Made by a program: the position numbers and the translations under genes
NCBI GenBank assembly: GCA_035236585.1
Contig: CP141136.1
Location: forward strand, 33,130,949 to 33,194,948
DNA length: 64,000 bases
Direction of reading: 5' to 3'
Origin: Warburgia ugandensis
Lineage: Eukaryota; Streptophyta; Magnoliopsida; Canellales; Canellaceae
The notes under the pieces: generated by a model
Seen by the model: only the letters and a program-made list of their open reading frames with translations
What the model was told of the DNA's origin: nothing
Database searches by the model: none
Shown: positions 1 through 12,272 of the stretch, in pieces
Numbering within the stretch: the stretch's first letter is position 1
How the letters are laid out: each line of letters starts with the position of its first letter

Positions 1-3000
1 TGTTGAGACACAAGATAATAAATAGGAGCTTTAGATTAGCACTAGATCAACCCAAGACGAAAAGTCAAAGCTTATGTCTCTACTCACAAATTACAAACAT
101 GTCTTCTCTTACTCTTTGTGGCTACTTGTGTTTTAAAATCATGATTTTTCTTTGAAAATTATTTTCTAAACATCAGAAGAATCTTTTTTCTTGAAAAATC
201 TTTTTTCTAAAAAGAATAACCAAGTGTATTTCTTTCAAATGCTTGTAAATTTTAGAAGTGAACCCGCATCTGAGCCCATTGCAGTTTTGTCACATCTCAA
301 AAATGAAGTTACCAAGAAGTAATAAGTCACAACCCACATTATAAATGAAATTATCAATTAAATAAAGTTTGGAATCTTGTTCCTTATTACAATATAGTCA
401 ACCAAAATTTGAAAAATAATTCTAAAGGTAATCAACTTCTCACTTTGTTTGCTAAGTGTGTAGATGAGGCCTTTTGTTCCTTTCTCTTGACCTTTCTACA
501 ATGATTTGCATTTTTATCATAGGTTGAGTGTACGACTATACCCAATAGATAAACTTAGAGTACAAAATTGAAAACTACAATATCCAGCATACACATGATT
601 TGAGAACATGTTTTTTACTAATAAGATGAAATCACCTGACTAACTACCTTAGTCATACCATAGAGTGCATTTACAGTCATTCTCATGCATTGTCATATAA
701 TCAATTCATAGAAGAAGATCATCGCACTTGTTAACTAATATTATCAAAATCAGAAAGTAGAAAGTAGAAATTTAGTAAAACCATGTATTGGCACTCTCAA
801 GCTGATAAAATGTCTGATATACTTTGGCAACTTGGCAAGTATGTTTGCCAACTAGTCATGAATACTGATCAAGCAACCACCTCGGGATCCATCTTAGAGC
901 TACCAATCCAACTCCTTAAAAGCCAAAAACATAAATCTCATGGGACTGCACTATGCTCATGAAACTACTCAATTGAATTGCATGCCCTCCAGTATTCTAG
1001 AGGGACTACTACAATATCTTCATGAAGCTATATAGATATGCATCGAAAGAGTGTCATGACCACCTCCAGTGGTTGTTCCTACCATAGTTGTCAAGAAAAA
1101 CTAGTGCCACTTTGGGCATAAATACCTAGCACCTCTAATGGTTGGAGGCTGGGAAGCCAACCCGCACCACCTCTTAGTATAGCTCCCACCAATCATATTA
1201 TCCTTTCTAAAACATATATCGTAGGTATTATTATATCCAATATCTTACATCTCAAAACATACCCAAATATATGATTTGTAATAGCTTCATTTCAAGAACT
1301 GAAATCTTGCCATATAGTTTGGCATGTCAAAACTTTTAGTATGTGTTTAAAAAATTATCTCCTTTAAAGACTCCTAAAAGCTGTGATTCTTGAGTGTCAT
1401 TGACTTTCTACAAATACATTTTCACGCGTGTATATTAAGTATCCAAAAAGTATATTTTTTAGAGATTTTATTGGACTTAATGTACATCACTTTATGTTAA
1501 CAATTTAGGTCATAAATATTTGTTCACATGTACTTTATAAGATATGGAAAAACCATCCACTAAAAACATACTTACGATATAAAACAGTCCCTCAATTCCT
1601 TCCTTAAAATGCTAAACTTGTACTTTACAAATGTGCATGTATATATGTGAAAATATCATTTCTAAGAAATTTCTGAAATTCCTAAAACAAGTTGAAAATC
1701 TTGAAATTCATCCTATACCAAAACCAAGTTTTTCATGCATTTTTTACGACCCAAATCATTCTTTTATAAAGAAAAAAATGAATTCTATGTCAAAATTGAT
1801 AGATCTCATGCAATATTTTGAAGTTACAAAACAACTCTCTTCTTGTAGATCTTATGCTACAATCATTCATTCTTACTATAGGAACAACTCCTCAAGAACA
1901 TAGAGTCCTCAAATCAACCAAGGGATCAATTTTAGAGTACACATGATCCTGGACAAAACTGTCACTTACAAGGTGTGAAATTAACTCAAAAACCAATCAC
2001 ATGTCATGGTCTAACAACATCTAGCCATTTAACATTGATTTATAGATCAAATCTTGACGCACAAATTAGAATATCAACAGTCCATGTCAGACTGTGCAAT
2101 CAAGCTAATGAAATGCTATAGATGAGGACATCAATAGAACTTTTAAATTTTCTAACAAACATACTAAGATGACATAAGATCATGGGCATAGTGTTTTCTC
2201 ATGTTATAATGACTTTTAAAAGCATCAATTTAATACCATGCATTAAGATGAGAATAGGTGCATGCTCTAATGTCATTCATTGAGATGAAATTAGGCGCAC
2301 CATATAATACATCCATCTTATGTTATCTAAAATGCATACCATAAAGCAAAACCATTTTAGAAATAAAAATATCAAGCATGTTAAATAGTGTGCATAAACC
2401 ATGCACTTTGTTCCATTCATGTCATTAGAATATTAAATCAGTCATCCAACAAATTAAGTGGTATACATTGATCATACACATATGGTAATCAATGGAAAAT
2501 TAGTCATGAAATATCAATCCAAAAGATATCTATCACAGGGCATGGGAAACATGCTTAGAAACATACATCAGCTAGCTAAGAAAATATACTAGAAAACATG
2601 TAGCTTAGGTCATGGAAAAGCTCAAAATCATTCAAACTGATGCTCTCAACTTGTAAAACATTCAATCATTCAATGTTTGAGAAAAACATTATTATTGGAT
2701 CTTCAAAACTTAAGGAAAATTTTTGCAAAAACTTCACACTCAGATATACCTACCTCAAGTGACAAATCTACCATGTTTTCTCTCTAGCTTTTACCTCTCA
2801 TTCTCTCGTGCACATTTCTCCCATCTCAGATCGTGCTCTTTGAGCTAGAGGTGGGGTGGGGGAGGGGTCTCATCCTTCTCATCTTCTCTCATTCTCTCCC
2901 AGCACAAGATGTCCTACATGTAACATGTAATAGGCATCTTGGTCTATTTCCTAGCTAGTTTAGATCTCTTTCTAAATCACTCTTAACTTAAGCATCTTAA

Positions 3001-3599
3001 TCTCTATGTTTCATATGTTGTAAATTTCTAGGTTAATTATATCTTCTACTCTATACACTTCTTAATTCCATCCATTTTTTCTATTTCCTTTACATTTTAA
3101 ACTATCTAAATACATATCCTCATATGATTCAATGAATGTGGATGCTTTCTTAGTTGACTTGGTTGCCTAGTTATGGTAACTAGGTGGGTCCACTCTTTGA
3201 ATGTTTTTGTACAATAATTTACAAAGGGGTGTCATTATTAACTTTAAATCTTGTTTTGCTCATACTTATATCTTTACAGTTGGTTCTTGGCTATCTTCAT
3301 GTTGTTGGATAGCTCTGTCTGAGCTCTATCCATCATTTCCAAATTATTTTGTTTTCAAAAATTCAATTTATGAATTTTGAATAGACTCTAGTTTTTTTTT
3401 GTATCATGAAATTTATACAATATTTTGGAACATTACACTCATATGAGGATATGCCTAGAATCAATCCATAGATTATGCAACATGAAATTTCCATAATCCC
3501 TAATGTCAAACTACCTTTCTTCTCCACCGATTCTAATGCCTCTGATAGTAGAGAATAAATCAAGGAAGGAATAAATTATAGAATGAGAAAAGAATGGAA
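1..3599. other. AT-rich stretch without a supported gene
   Basis: No reading frame here has a recognisable domain; the longest, at 1631-1903, is lysine- and serine-rich and looks like chance. Positions 450-560 loosely resemble 53090-53210 (a shared phrase around AATAGATAAACTT), so part may be old LTR sequence. A pyrimidine-rich patch lies at 2780-2900. At 3510-3557 and 3629-3677 there is an imperfect direct repeat of about 45 bp, at the entry to the Tat fossil that follows. Confidence 0.5.
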
Positions 3600-5760
3600 A
3601 GAATAAAGCAAGCCTTCAAAACCAGCAAAGATTGCCTTTCTTCTCCACTGGTTCTACTGCCTCCAATACTAGAGAAGCCCTTGTTATTGTATCTCTAAGT
3701 CCATGGGACTACATGGGTAGCATGCTTGCCCAACTCGATGAGAATGACAAAGAAAGAGTAGTCTATTACACTAGTAAGTAGATGTTAGATTATAAGACTC
3801 GATATACCCCATTTGAGGAAACATGCCTTACCATAGTTTGGCTACACAGAAACTCCAACATTACATGCTCATACGTGAAGTTCAAATTGTTGCCCAACTA
3901 GATTAGAAAATCCAGCATTATTAGAAAGAGTAGCATGATGGTTACTATTGTATCGGACCTCAAATATGTCTCCTAGAAATCCATCAAAGGCTAAGCCATC
4001 TCAGGCTACCTAGTAGAACACCTTACAAACAACCCTTCCCGTGTCTCCAAAAAAATTTCCCAATGAAGAAACCTTCAAAATCAAAAGTCCATACCAAGCA
4101 TTACTCAAAAAACTCCAATAAAGGGCTCACGCACAAGCCAACCAATGATCCTACACAACTACCATTCACCTCATAAACCCTTCAATTTAATAAAACTCTA
4201 GCTCTAATGCATGGACACTTCACTTCGATGGAGAATATAACATTACTAGACATGAAGTACTTGCACTACTTATTTATAACCAAGGAGTTTATCACCTGGT
4301 TGTTGACAAACTGCTTTACTTTTGCACTAATTAACAATATGGTTGAATATGAAGCATGCAAAGCTAACCTGGAATTAACACTTGCATTAAATGCATCGAA
4401 ACTTGTGGTTTATGGAGATTCAACCCTAATTAGCAACTAAGCAATAGGACAATGGCAAACTAGAGAGGAATTGGATTGAGGAGCTAACTTTTTCCTATGA
4501 CAATGAAGTCAATCACATTTCTCTCATTGGATAAATCTCAGTTGCACCAAAAATAGGAAATGATAGACCATGGTTTGAGGATGTTTTCTAAAAGATCACT
4601 AAGGAATCTATCCCCAAGGGTCACCAGGAAAGATAAGAAGCATCTTTGAAAATATGTCACCCAATTCATTATATGAGGAGAGAACCTCTACAAAAGATGA
4701 TGTAATGGAGTCCATCTCTATTGTGTCACAACAAATGAAGCCAAAAGCATCCTTGAAGAGATGCATAACAAAGTTTGTGGTTCACATATGAATGACATTG
4801 CATTAGCAAATAAAATTCTTAGACAGGGATAATATTAGCCATCTTTATAGAAGGATGGTTGTGAGTAGATGAAGAGGTGCCATCTATAATAAATGCAAGC
4901 TAATTTAATGCATACACCTCTAATTGAGTTGCACCAATTAACTTCTCCTTGGCCATTCTCCACATGAGGAATAGATATAATTAGTAAGGTATCACCTAAG
5001 TCATCTTCAGGACATCAATTCATTTTAGTGGCTCTAGACTACTTCACTAAATGGGTTAAAGTAGCATTACATGTCATCATCTCATCTAGTGTCGTATCCA
5101 AGTTGATCATATTTAATATCATTTCAAGGTACGGAGTGCCTCATGAACTCATCTCACATAATGGAGGAGATTTCCAGAAGGAAGTTAAGAGGTTGTGCAA
5201 TCAATTCAATATCAAGAGACATCTTTCCTCTCCTTATAGACCATAGACCAATGGTGTAATTGAAGCATCAAACAAGAACCTTAAGGTCATACTCAACAAG
5301 ATGATAAGAAAGAATAAGGATTGGTCTAACAAAATCTTTGATGCGTTGTGAGGATATAAAAAAGCTCAAAGAACTTCAACTACTGCCACACCTTACAATT
5401 TAGTCTATGGAATAGAAGCCATCTTGCTGATAGAAGTCAAGATTCTATCACTGAGCATTGTCTTAAGGGTAGCCTCCAAAAAGAAGAATGGGTCAAAGCT
5501 TGATATAATCAGTCACACTTACTGGATGAAGCTAGATTGAAAGCACTCTATCATACCCAAGGGTATCAAAATTGAGTATTTAGGGCATTCTATAAGAAGG
5601 TCAAAACCTAGAAAGCTACAAGCTAGAGATCTAGTTCTAGAAGAATATAGAGGCCCATCATCAAATCCTAGAGGCAAATTCTACCCACCCTGAACCCTTA
5701 ATGTGATGTAGTCGATCACAACACCTCTCCAAGGAGTCGTCATCTTCACTTCCCATGTGT
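3600..5760 (+). mobile_element. Ty3/gypsy fossil, Tat lineage: RT-RNase H, second RNase H, integrase
   Basis: Fragments appear in the order expected for a Tat-lineage pol: the end of reverse transcriptase/RNase H (3690-4020, with DYKTRYTPFEETCL), then an additional archaeal-type RNase H (4207-4440, with MVEYEACKANLELTLAL and VYGDST), then integrase (about 4750-5480, with GSHMNDIALANKIL, SPWPFSTWGIDII, DYFTKWVKVA and SRYGVPHELIS). The RNase H, extra RNase H, integrase order marks Tat rather than chromoviruses. The copy is clearly dead, with roughly ten or more breaks, and gag, protease and most of RT are missing. It looks old. It ends where the LTR at 5785 begins, so the two probably do not belong together. 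Confidence 0.85.
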
Positions 5761-6451
5761 TCATCAATTCTTTCTTTATGGATCTGTAACAACTCTAAAA
5801 TTTAGGTCATTTTTCATGTATTAAATTATAATTTTTAATGGGGATAAGAAAATTGAATTAAATTCCATGGAAATGAAGTTCATAAAAATGACCTCTTTAT
5901 GGGCTTCAAATTTGGACTTGGGATTATCAAATTTGGAATGTACATGTCGATACGATTTCAACAATACTAATTTTGCATGACACAAAGATCAGGGTGGAAA
6001 GACCCAAAAGTTTTACAAATTTAGAGGGGGTCAAAATTGATAACGACACCCGCAGTGGCTTGATGTGTGACACGACAGCTGCATTGCCACACGTCGCCTG
6101 CCCCTCCTACCTCATGTCATACATCTACAATAGGAAAGAAAATAGAGGGGTTGTCAAAAAATTTGGCGACCCAAAATCTTCTCCCCACCCTAGATCTCCC
6201 ATTTATCAGCGTGCACAGCCCTCTCCGTGGCAGATCCCTGTTCCCTAACTTTGACATGGAATTTTCTTGGCGATGAGAAGAAACACGAACTGAGTTTTTC
6301 TCTAGCAACCTTCCCTCCCTCTCTCTCTCTCTGGCATGCTCATGTGAGTAAGCTAACCACACATCTACCATTTACCCCCATCTCTGCTCATCAGTGATAG
6401 GCAAAGGCCCAATCTACCTTTTTGGCATGCAAAAACCTCTTCTATGGTTGC

Positions 6452-8833
6452 TATAACAGACGGGAGGCCCACCCAGTAATGATATTATCCACTTTCCACT
6501 GACGACGCCCATACACTACAAGCAGTCACGATTTTGTTCTTCCCCACTAAGGGAAAACCAATTGTTACTGATAGAGTCACCACGACTCTTATCGACCGCC
6601 CACAACTCTTCCCCTAGCAATGTGGGACTAACTCTCAGCCCTTCCCACCTTCGTACCTTAGCCTTCATCACTATATGGTACCTCAGCCTTCACGGCAATA
6701 GTTAACCTCTCCCCCTTAAGGGACACGCATCCTTGCATGTCTTCACGCGAGCGCCCACATGCGGTTAGCCATCCACACCATGTTGGGGTTAGGCTCTAAT
6801 ACCACTATAACAACTGAGCGGCTCACCCAATAACGATATTATCCTCTTTCCACTGATGGAACCATACACCACCCACAGTCACAGTTTTGTTCTTCCCCAC
6901 TAAGGGAAAACCAATCGTTACTAGTAGAGTCACCGCGATTCTTATCAACAGCCCACAACTCTTCTCCCTAGAGATGTGGGACTAATCTTAGTCCCTCCTA
7001 CCTTCGTACCTCAACCTTCACCGTTATACAGTACCTCAGCCTTCACGGCAATGATTCAACTCTCCCCATTAGGGGACACATGTCCCCGTGTATCTTCACG
7101 CGAGTGCCCATGTGTGGCTAGCCATCCACACCATGTCGAGGTTAGACTTTGATACCAACTATGACGACCCAAGTTTTTCTAACACTTTTTAAATACAAAA
7201 GACATTGACATAACAAGATTGATCTCTAATAAAAGTCATTTTTAAAGAGTCAACAATAGCAGAAGAATCTTTTATTTTAAATTTACTTTGAAAATTCCCA
7301 AGTGTCATTTTTCTTTTCTCAAAATAAGGATTCTCAATGAAATGAGCACTCATTTCTATCAAAAATCTGGCAAAGTTTCCTCTATTTTTCAGACATATGA
7401 CATTTTACGCATGTCATTGCGAAGTACATGATAAACCTTCATTGACATTTTAAAACATAAATGGAGACTCTGTCTCCTTTTCATACATCTAACAAAATAA
7501 AAGCAATTTTTGTAACAGTCGAGCAGCCCACCCAATAACGATATTGTCTGCTTTCCACTGACAGCGCCCATACACTGCCAGTAATCACGGTTTTGTTCTT
7601 CCCCACTAATGGAAAACCAATCGTTACTAGTAGAGTCACTGTGACTCTTATCAATAGCCCATAACTCTTCCCCCTAGTGATGTGATACTAACTCTTAATC
7701 CCTCCCACCTTCATACCTCAGCCTTCACCGTTATACTATACCTTAACCTTCACAGCAATGGTTCACCTCTCCCCCTTAGGGAACACGCATCCCCGCATGT
7801 CTTCACGGGAGCACCCACATATGGCTAGCCATCCACACTGTGTCAAGGTTAGGCTTTGATACCACTGTAACAGCCAGGCGGCTCACCAATAACGATATTG
7901 TTTGCTTTCCATTGACAACGCCCATACACTACTAACAATCATAGTTTTGTTCTTCCCTGCTAAGGGAAAACCGATTGTTATTGGTAGAGTCATTGTGACT
8001 CTTATCAATAGCCCATAACTCTTCCCCCTAACAATGTGAGACTAACTCTCAGTCCCTTCCGCATTCATACCTCAGCCTTCACCGCTATATGGTACCTTAG
8101 CTTTCACGACAACGGTTCACCTCTCCCCCTTAGGGGACACGCATCCCCGCGTGTCTTCATGGGAGCACCCACATGCGGCTAGCCATCCACACTATGTCGG
8201 GGTTAAACTCTGATACCACTGTAATAGCTGGGCAGCCCACCCAGTAACGATATTGTCTGCTTTCCATTGACGACACCCATACACTGCTAGCAGTCATAGT
8301 TTTGTTCTTCCCCACTAAGGCAAAACAATCGTTACTAGTAGAGTCACAACAACTCTTATCAACAGCCCATAACTCTTCCCCTAACCATGTGGGACTAACT
8401 CTCAGTCCCTCCAGCCTTTATACCTCAGCCTTCACCACTCTATAATACCTCAGCCTTCACAACAATAGTTCACCTCTCCCCCTAGGGGACATGCATCCCT
8501 GTGTGTCTTCATGAGAGCACCCACATGCTGCTAGCCATCCACTCTATGTCAAGGTTAGGCTCTGATACCATTGTAACAGCTGGGCGGCCCACCCAGTAAC
8601 GATATTGTCTACTTTTCACTGACAACGTGCCTATACATCGCCAGCAATCACAGTTTTGTTCTTTTTCGTTAAGGGAAAATTGATCGTTACTGGTAGAGTC
8701 ACGATGACTCTTATCAACAGCCCACAACTCTTCCCCCTAGCAGTGTGGGACTACCTCTCAGTCCCTCCCGCCTTCATACCTCAACCTTCATTGCTATACG
8801 GTACCTTAGTGATGTGGGACTAACTATTCAATG
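6452..8833 (-). mobile_element. Tandem array of a TRIM-like LTR element (6 LTRs, 5 internal segments)
   Basis: Read on the minus strand, each unit is an LTR of about 254 bp starting TGAACC and ending TGTTACA, then an internal segment of about 100 bp that opens with TGGTATCAGAGCC (a primer-binding site of the initiator-Met type) and ends with a purine tract AAGGGGGAGAGG touching the next LTR. LTRs lie at 6452-6705, 6806-7058, 7511-7765, 7866-8119, 8220-8472 and 8572-8833 (the last cut short); internal segments at 6706-6805, 7059-7158, 7766-7865, 8120-8219 and 8473-8571. There is no coding capacity. Periodicity is about 354 bp. It is interrupted by foreign sequence at 7159-7510 and sits inside a longer LTR. 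Such arrays are expected from unequal exchange between LTRs. The family is not one I can name. Confidence 0.8.
7159..7510 (-). mobile_element. Foreign LTR end joined to a TRIM primer-binding site inside the array
   Basis: This 352-bp piece breaks the TRIM periodicity. On the minus strand it ends with AAAAACTTGGGTCGTCATA, which resembles the 3' end of the chromovirus-like LTRs here (compare 46795 and 53001), and it directly abuts the TRIM segment starting GTTGGTATCAAAGTC. So another LTR end occupies the place where a TRIM LTR should be. The rest of the piece is AT-rich and not similar to the TRIM LTR. Its length is close to one array period, which may be chance. Confidence 0.5.
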
Positions 8834-9339
8834 TGTATTGCTAAGGTGTATACTACCTTTTAATGTACACGATTTATGCACTGTTTCTTGATACATTTCC
8901 TTGTTGTATTGATTGATTATTTGAGGGCATTATACATTGATTTTCAAGGCATGATTTTGATATATTAAAATACTCTCTTCATTTGATTTTATCGACGATG
9001 GTTATGCATTGATTTTGATACTCGATTCGTGGTTTCACTGATTTATGACAAGTGTTTCTGCCCAGTGGATATGCTAGGAGGGTCATAGGGTTGGTCACCC
9101 ACCCTCTAAGTATTATGGATGATAAACACCTCCTTGATGATGGGCACTGCATGCAATTTGTGGTAATCATGGGCAGGCCACCCACGCATGTCTGACTATC
9201 CCCCATGCATGTTGGATAGTAGTGTTCCATTTCAGTGTCAATGGTAAGCAACAATGGTTTATTTCCTGGAGTAGTTGTCACTGCAGCATAGCAATCCATA
9301 CTCTTATTCTATATACTCATGTGGCATGAATATATTGGG

Positions 9340-9610
9340 TGAAGCCTATGTGGGCGGTCAAATGTGGGTGGACCTACGGGCTGGGAGAGCTACCTAGTGT
9401 GCAAGCTACAGGTGAGGGACCCATGTGGTATGGTTATATTAGGTGGAGCCTATGTGGGCGAGCCTATGGGCTAGGCGAGCTACCTGGTATGCGAACTACA
9501 GGTGAGGGACCCATGTGGTATATACTAGATGAAGCCTATGTGGTGGCCAGATGTGAGCAACCCTATGGGTTGAGCGAGCTACTGGTGTGCGAGCTATAGG
9601 CGAAGGGCCC
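9340..9610 (+). repeat. Three degenerate tandem repeats of about 85-105 bp
   Basis: The phrases GCCTATGTGGGCG, GGGCTGGGAGAGCTACCT and ACAGGTGAGGGACCCATG recur in order three times, with divergence growing toward the right copy. The repeat sits inside the chromovirus-like LTR; long plant LTRs often carry such internal minisatellites. The open frame through it is a by-product of the repeat. Confidence 0.7.
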
Positions 9611-10640
9611 AGGATTGGTATGAGTACTCATGACTAGATGTGAGTGTGATGGGACACACTCGAGACATGATTGACTTGCATGCTCAGTTATTTATGATAT
9701 GGTTTCCTACCTTATTATGATTAATTTGATTGAAGTTGGCTTTATCAGTTGTATAAGCATGCATTGTTCATTGTTATGCTTACTATGGCATTAGATATTA
9801 TATTTTGCTATTTATGATCGCAAAGATTTTCATCAATTTTTGTAAGTGATTCTGACTCTGTACTATCTATGCATCATCTTGTTCTTGCTATATGATGATT
9901 CATCTTTTTATATGAATGATTCATATCCATTAACTTTATTAGAAACTCAGATCTTTATACATCATACTTCATATGCCTTAAATTGATTTAAATGTGGTTA
10001 CCTACACAAGCAATAGCTTGTTGAGGCATTTCTTTGGTTTGCAATGCCTCAGATACAGAGAATAGCAGCAGGTTGATAGGTAGAGGCAATTACGGCTTCC
10101 AACAATGTATATATGATATTTAGAAATTATAAGGTTTGTTAGACATTACTTCAGTTATGGCTTATGCATTGTACTTTAATATGAATTACTTATGACCTAG
10201 ATGTAAGGAAATGTATTCTTGTTTAATGGTGTGGCTGTATGGATAGTCCATGGGTGATTCTTTCATGCCTTGACTCTATTATCCATTGTTGGTGTGCATG
10301 TTTTTATTGAGTATCAAATTTGATTTGTATGGATGGGTGTGGAGATTGAGTCTCCCAGGTGTCATGTTGTGTATGGTGTTCATTAGGTGATTTTGTATTG
10401 CACGAGTCATGTGCATTGGTCCAAAATACAAAGGAGGCTGTCAGATTTTTTATAGAAATGGGATTTCATTTCATTATTAAATTCATGGTTTTGGGGTTGT
10501 ATGACTCCCGAGATTTTGAAATAAATGCTTTTTATTCTAGTTTTTGTTTTTGGTCGATTTAAAAAATCAAAGTTTTAAAATAGGGATCCCGACACATTTT
10601 ATAAATTGTTATTTTATTATTGGTAAAACCTGGGGTGTCA

Positions 10641-11296
10641 TTGGATCCTATCCCAAACCCAAAAAATTGTACTCACCCCAAGACAACATTTCAATCACTT
10701 TGTACACTTTCCTAATTATCCTCACAATCTTAGTGTTATGCTTCGTCAAAGAATGAAAATTCTCCTAATATAAGATACCTCCTTGTTCATATCTGAACTA
10801 CCTCATAAGGCATGCTGGAAAGTAGAGGGAAGTTGGTTCAAACCCAACTAAGGGCACAAAGTTGGTGCTTCCACAACTATAAAGAAATTCCTTTCCATTA
10901 CAACATTGCATCTTGAAGAATCCATCTCTTTTGATCATTCAACATAACCACTCACAGTAAATTTACTATGGAACCGTTGAGTATACAACATTGATCTAGT
11001 AGTTATAGGACTATGAATGGGACGATAGGAGATTAAGACTTTCTCCAAAAGTTAAAGTCACCTCACAAACAGGCAAGAGGTTAGTAAGAGATCATGACAT
11101 AAATAGGATGAGACACCGAAGAAGAGGAGAAAACTCACATGAAGGACACCAATGCTCTGAAACCATTCTCCTACTCCATCCATACTAACTTCATGAAGGC
11201 ATATGTGGGTTTTTGTAAGAAAGAAGATGATGGCATCCACATTATGATTCATGGCTTGAGACAGCTTGAACTAACCTGGAAGGGGATCAAGGGTTC
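10641..11296. other. Intergenic stretch with a tRNA-like T-arm
   Basis: No coding region is supported. Positions 10832-10848 read GTTGGTTCAAACCCAAC, a perfect 5-bp stem with a 7-base loop and an exact match to the pol III B box. No matching acceptor stem or convincing A box lies upstream, so this is at most a tRNA-derived relic or SINE head, or chance. Confidence 0.3.
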
Positions 11297-11706
11297 TCAA
11301 GGCAAAGATAACAAAGGAAAATAGGCAAAGAATGCAACGGTTTTCTCATTGTTTCCACCTATGGTTACATTTGCAAAGTCTCTCAATAAAAGACCAATAG
11401 CTATAAACCTACTTCGTCCATCATCCTCCAAAAGCATATACATATCACCTTCTACTTTATTTAGGTGTAGGAGCCTATAGAATAATTGGTAATTCATCTC
11501 ACACATTGCTGGTTCTAGGAAATCCACATCACTTCTATAAGCCCTCATAAAATTTTTGAAATACCCAATAGTAGGGCAGACCTCTCCATTAACAAATCTA
11601 AAAACATGATCCCAAAACCTAACCCAAGCCTCAATTAAGCCAAAATCAATCAATGGAAGCATATAGACTTGACCATTCAAATAGTAATGTGCGTCGATCA
11701 ACTCTT

Positions 11707-11770
<64 letters not shown>

Positions 11771-11779
11771 GAATCCCAT
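11297..11779 (-). pseudogene. DUF7745/plant-mobile-domain-like frame starting in a (GA)n tract
   Basis: A 160-codon frame opens within the (CT)n tract, which gives an Arg-Glu repeat at residues 5-25, and continues with LIEAWVRFWDHVFRF and NGEVCPTIGYFKNFM. The pattern of a leucine-rich helix, FWDP-like core and L-PTxxE/Y-F is what I recall for the DUF7745-type N-terminal domain of plant transposon-associated proteins. The expected domain is longer and the remainder is not visible, so this is probably a fragment. The Arg-Glu repeat comes from the microsatellite and is not likely part of the ancestral protein. It is not a confident host gene. Confidence 0.4.
11707..11768. repeat. (CT)n microsatellite
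   Basis: About 31 uninterrupted CT units. It overlaps the start of the minus-strand DUF7745-like frame. Confidence 0.97.
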
Positions 11780-12195
11780 TCATCCATGAATTAAGTTAGC
11801 CTTTATTTCATTAGCAGCTACCATAAAGGAATAATAATGAAGTTTAAGAATTCATTAGAACATCGCATGGATTTTCAAAAAAACATGAACAAATTCAAAG
11901 GAAAAGAAAGCAAATTTTTTTATTTTACCTTTTGTGATGATTTCTTCAAGGTTTTCCTCTTCTTATTCTTGTCCAAGGTTGCAAAAATGACTTAGGAAAA
12001 TTCTTCCTTTGAGTTAAAATGAAGGAAACTCAAAAACTCATGTAATATCATTTTTTAACTCTCATGCATCTCAAATTTATGATCTAAAGTCCAAATCCAC
12101 TGGATTATTTGATCATAAAGTCCAAGTGGCCTATACTAAAAAGTACTGGGCCACCTCATTTCACTACTAAACTGGAGGGTTTTTAATATGGTTAG

Positions 12196-12197
<2 letters not shown>

Positions 12198-12268
<71 letters not shown>
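12198..12268. repeat. (CA)n microsatellite
   Basis: About 35 CA units just inside the proposed CACTA left end. Confidence 0.97.

Positions 12269-12269
<1 letters not shown>

Positions 12270-12272
<3 letters not shown>

Larger units (their letters stand above)
5785..10640 (+). mobile_element. Chromovirus-like LTR (Del/Tekay style), probably solo, split by a TRIM array
   Basis: The left edge reads TGTAACAACTCTAAAATT and the right edge AAAACCTGGGGTGTCA, so the ends are TG...CA with short inverted termini, like the LTR at 49730-53001. Without the 2.4-kb array at 6452-8833 the LTR would be about 2.5 kb. GGATC lies directly left of the TG (5780-5784) and also at 10643-10647, two bases beyond the CA; this may be a target duplication but the offset leaves doubt. 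No primer-binding site follows the right end, which favours a solo LTR. An internal tandem repeat at 9340-9610 is of a kind seen in long plant LTRs. Family assignment is by style, not alignment. Confidence 0.55.

Noticed and set aside
1631-1903. 90-codon open frame on the + strand
   Set aside because: Lysine-rich, AT-driven composition, no domain and no plausible promoter or splice context.
6452-8833. Cassandra-type TRIM
   Set aside because: No 5S rRNA-like sequence is seen in the LTR, which is the defining feature of Cassandra.
8509-9299. Minus-strand frames of 72 and 106 codons
   Set aside because: They lie in the TRIM array and the surrounding LTR; the codons merely follow the repeat.
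9339-9599. 86-codon frame rich in Trp and Gly
   Set aside because: Produced by a tandem repeat within an LTR; a repeat length divisible by three keeps it open.
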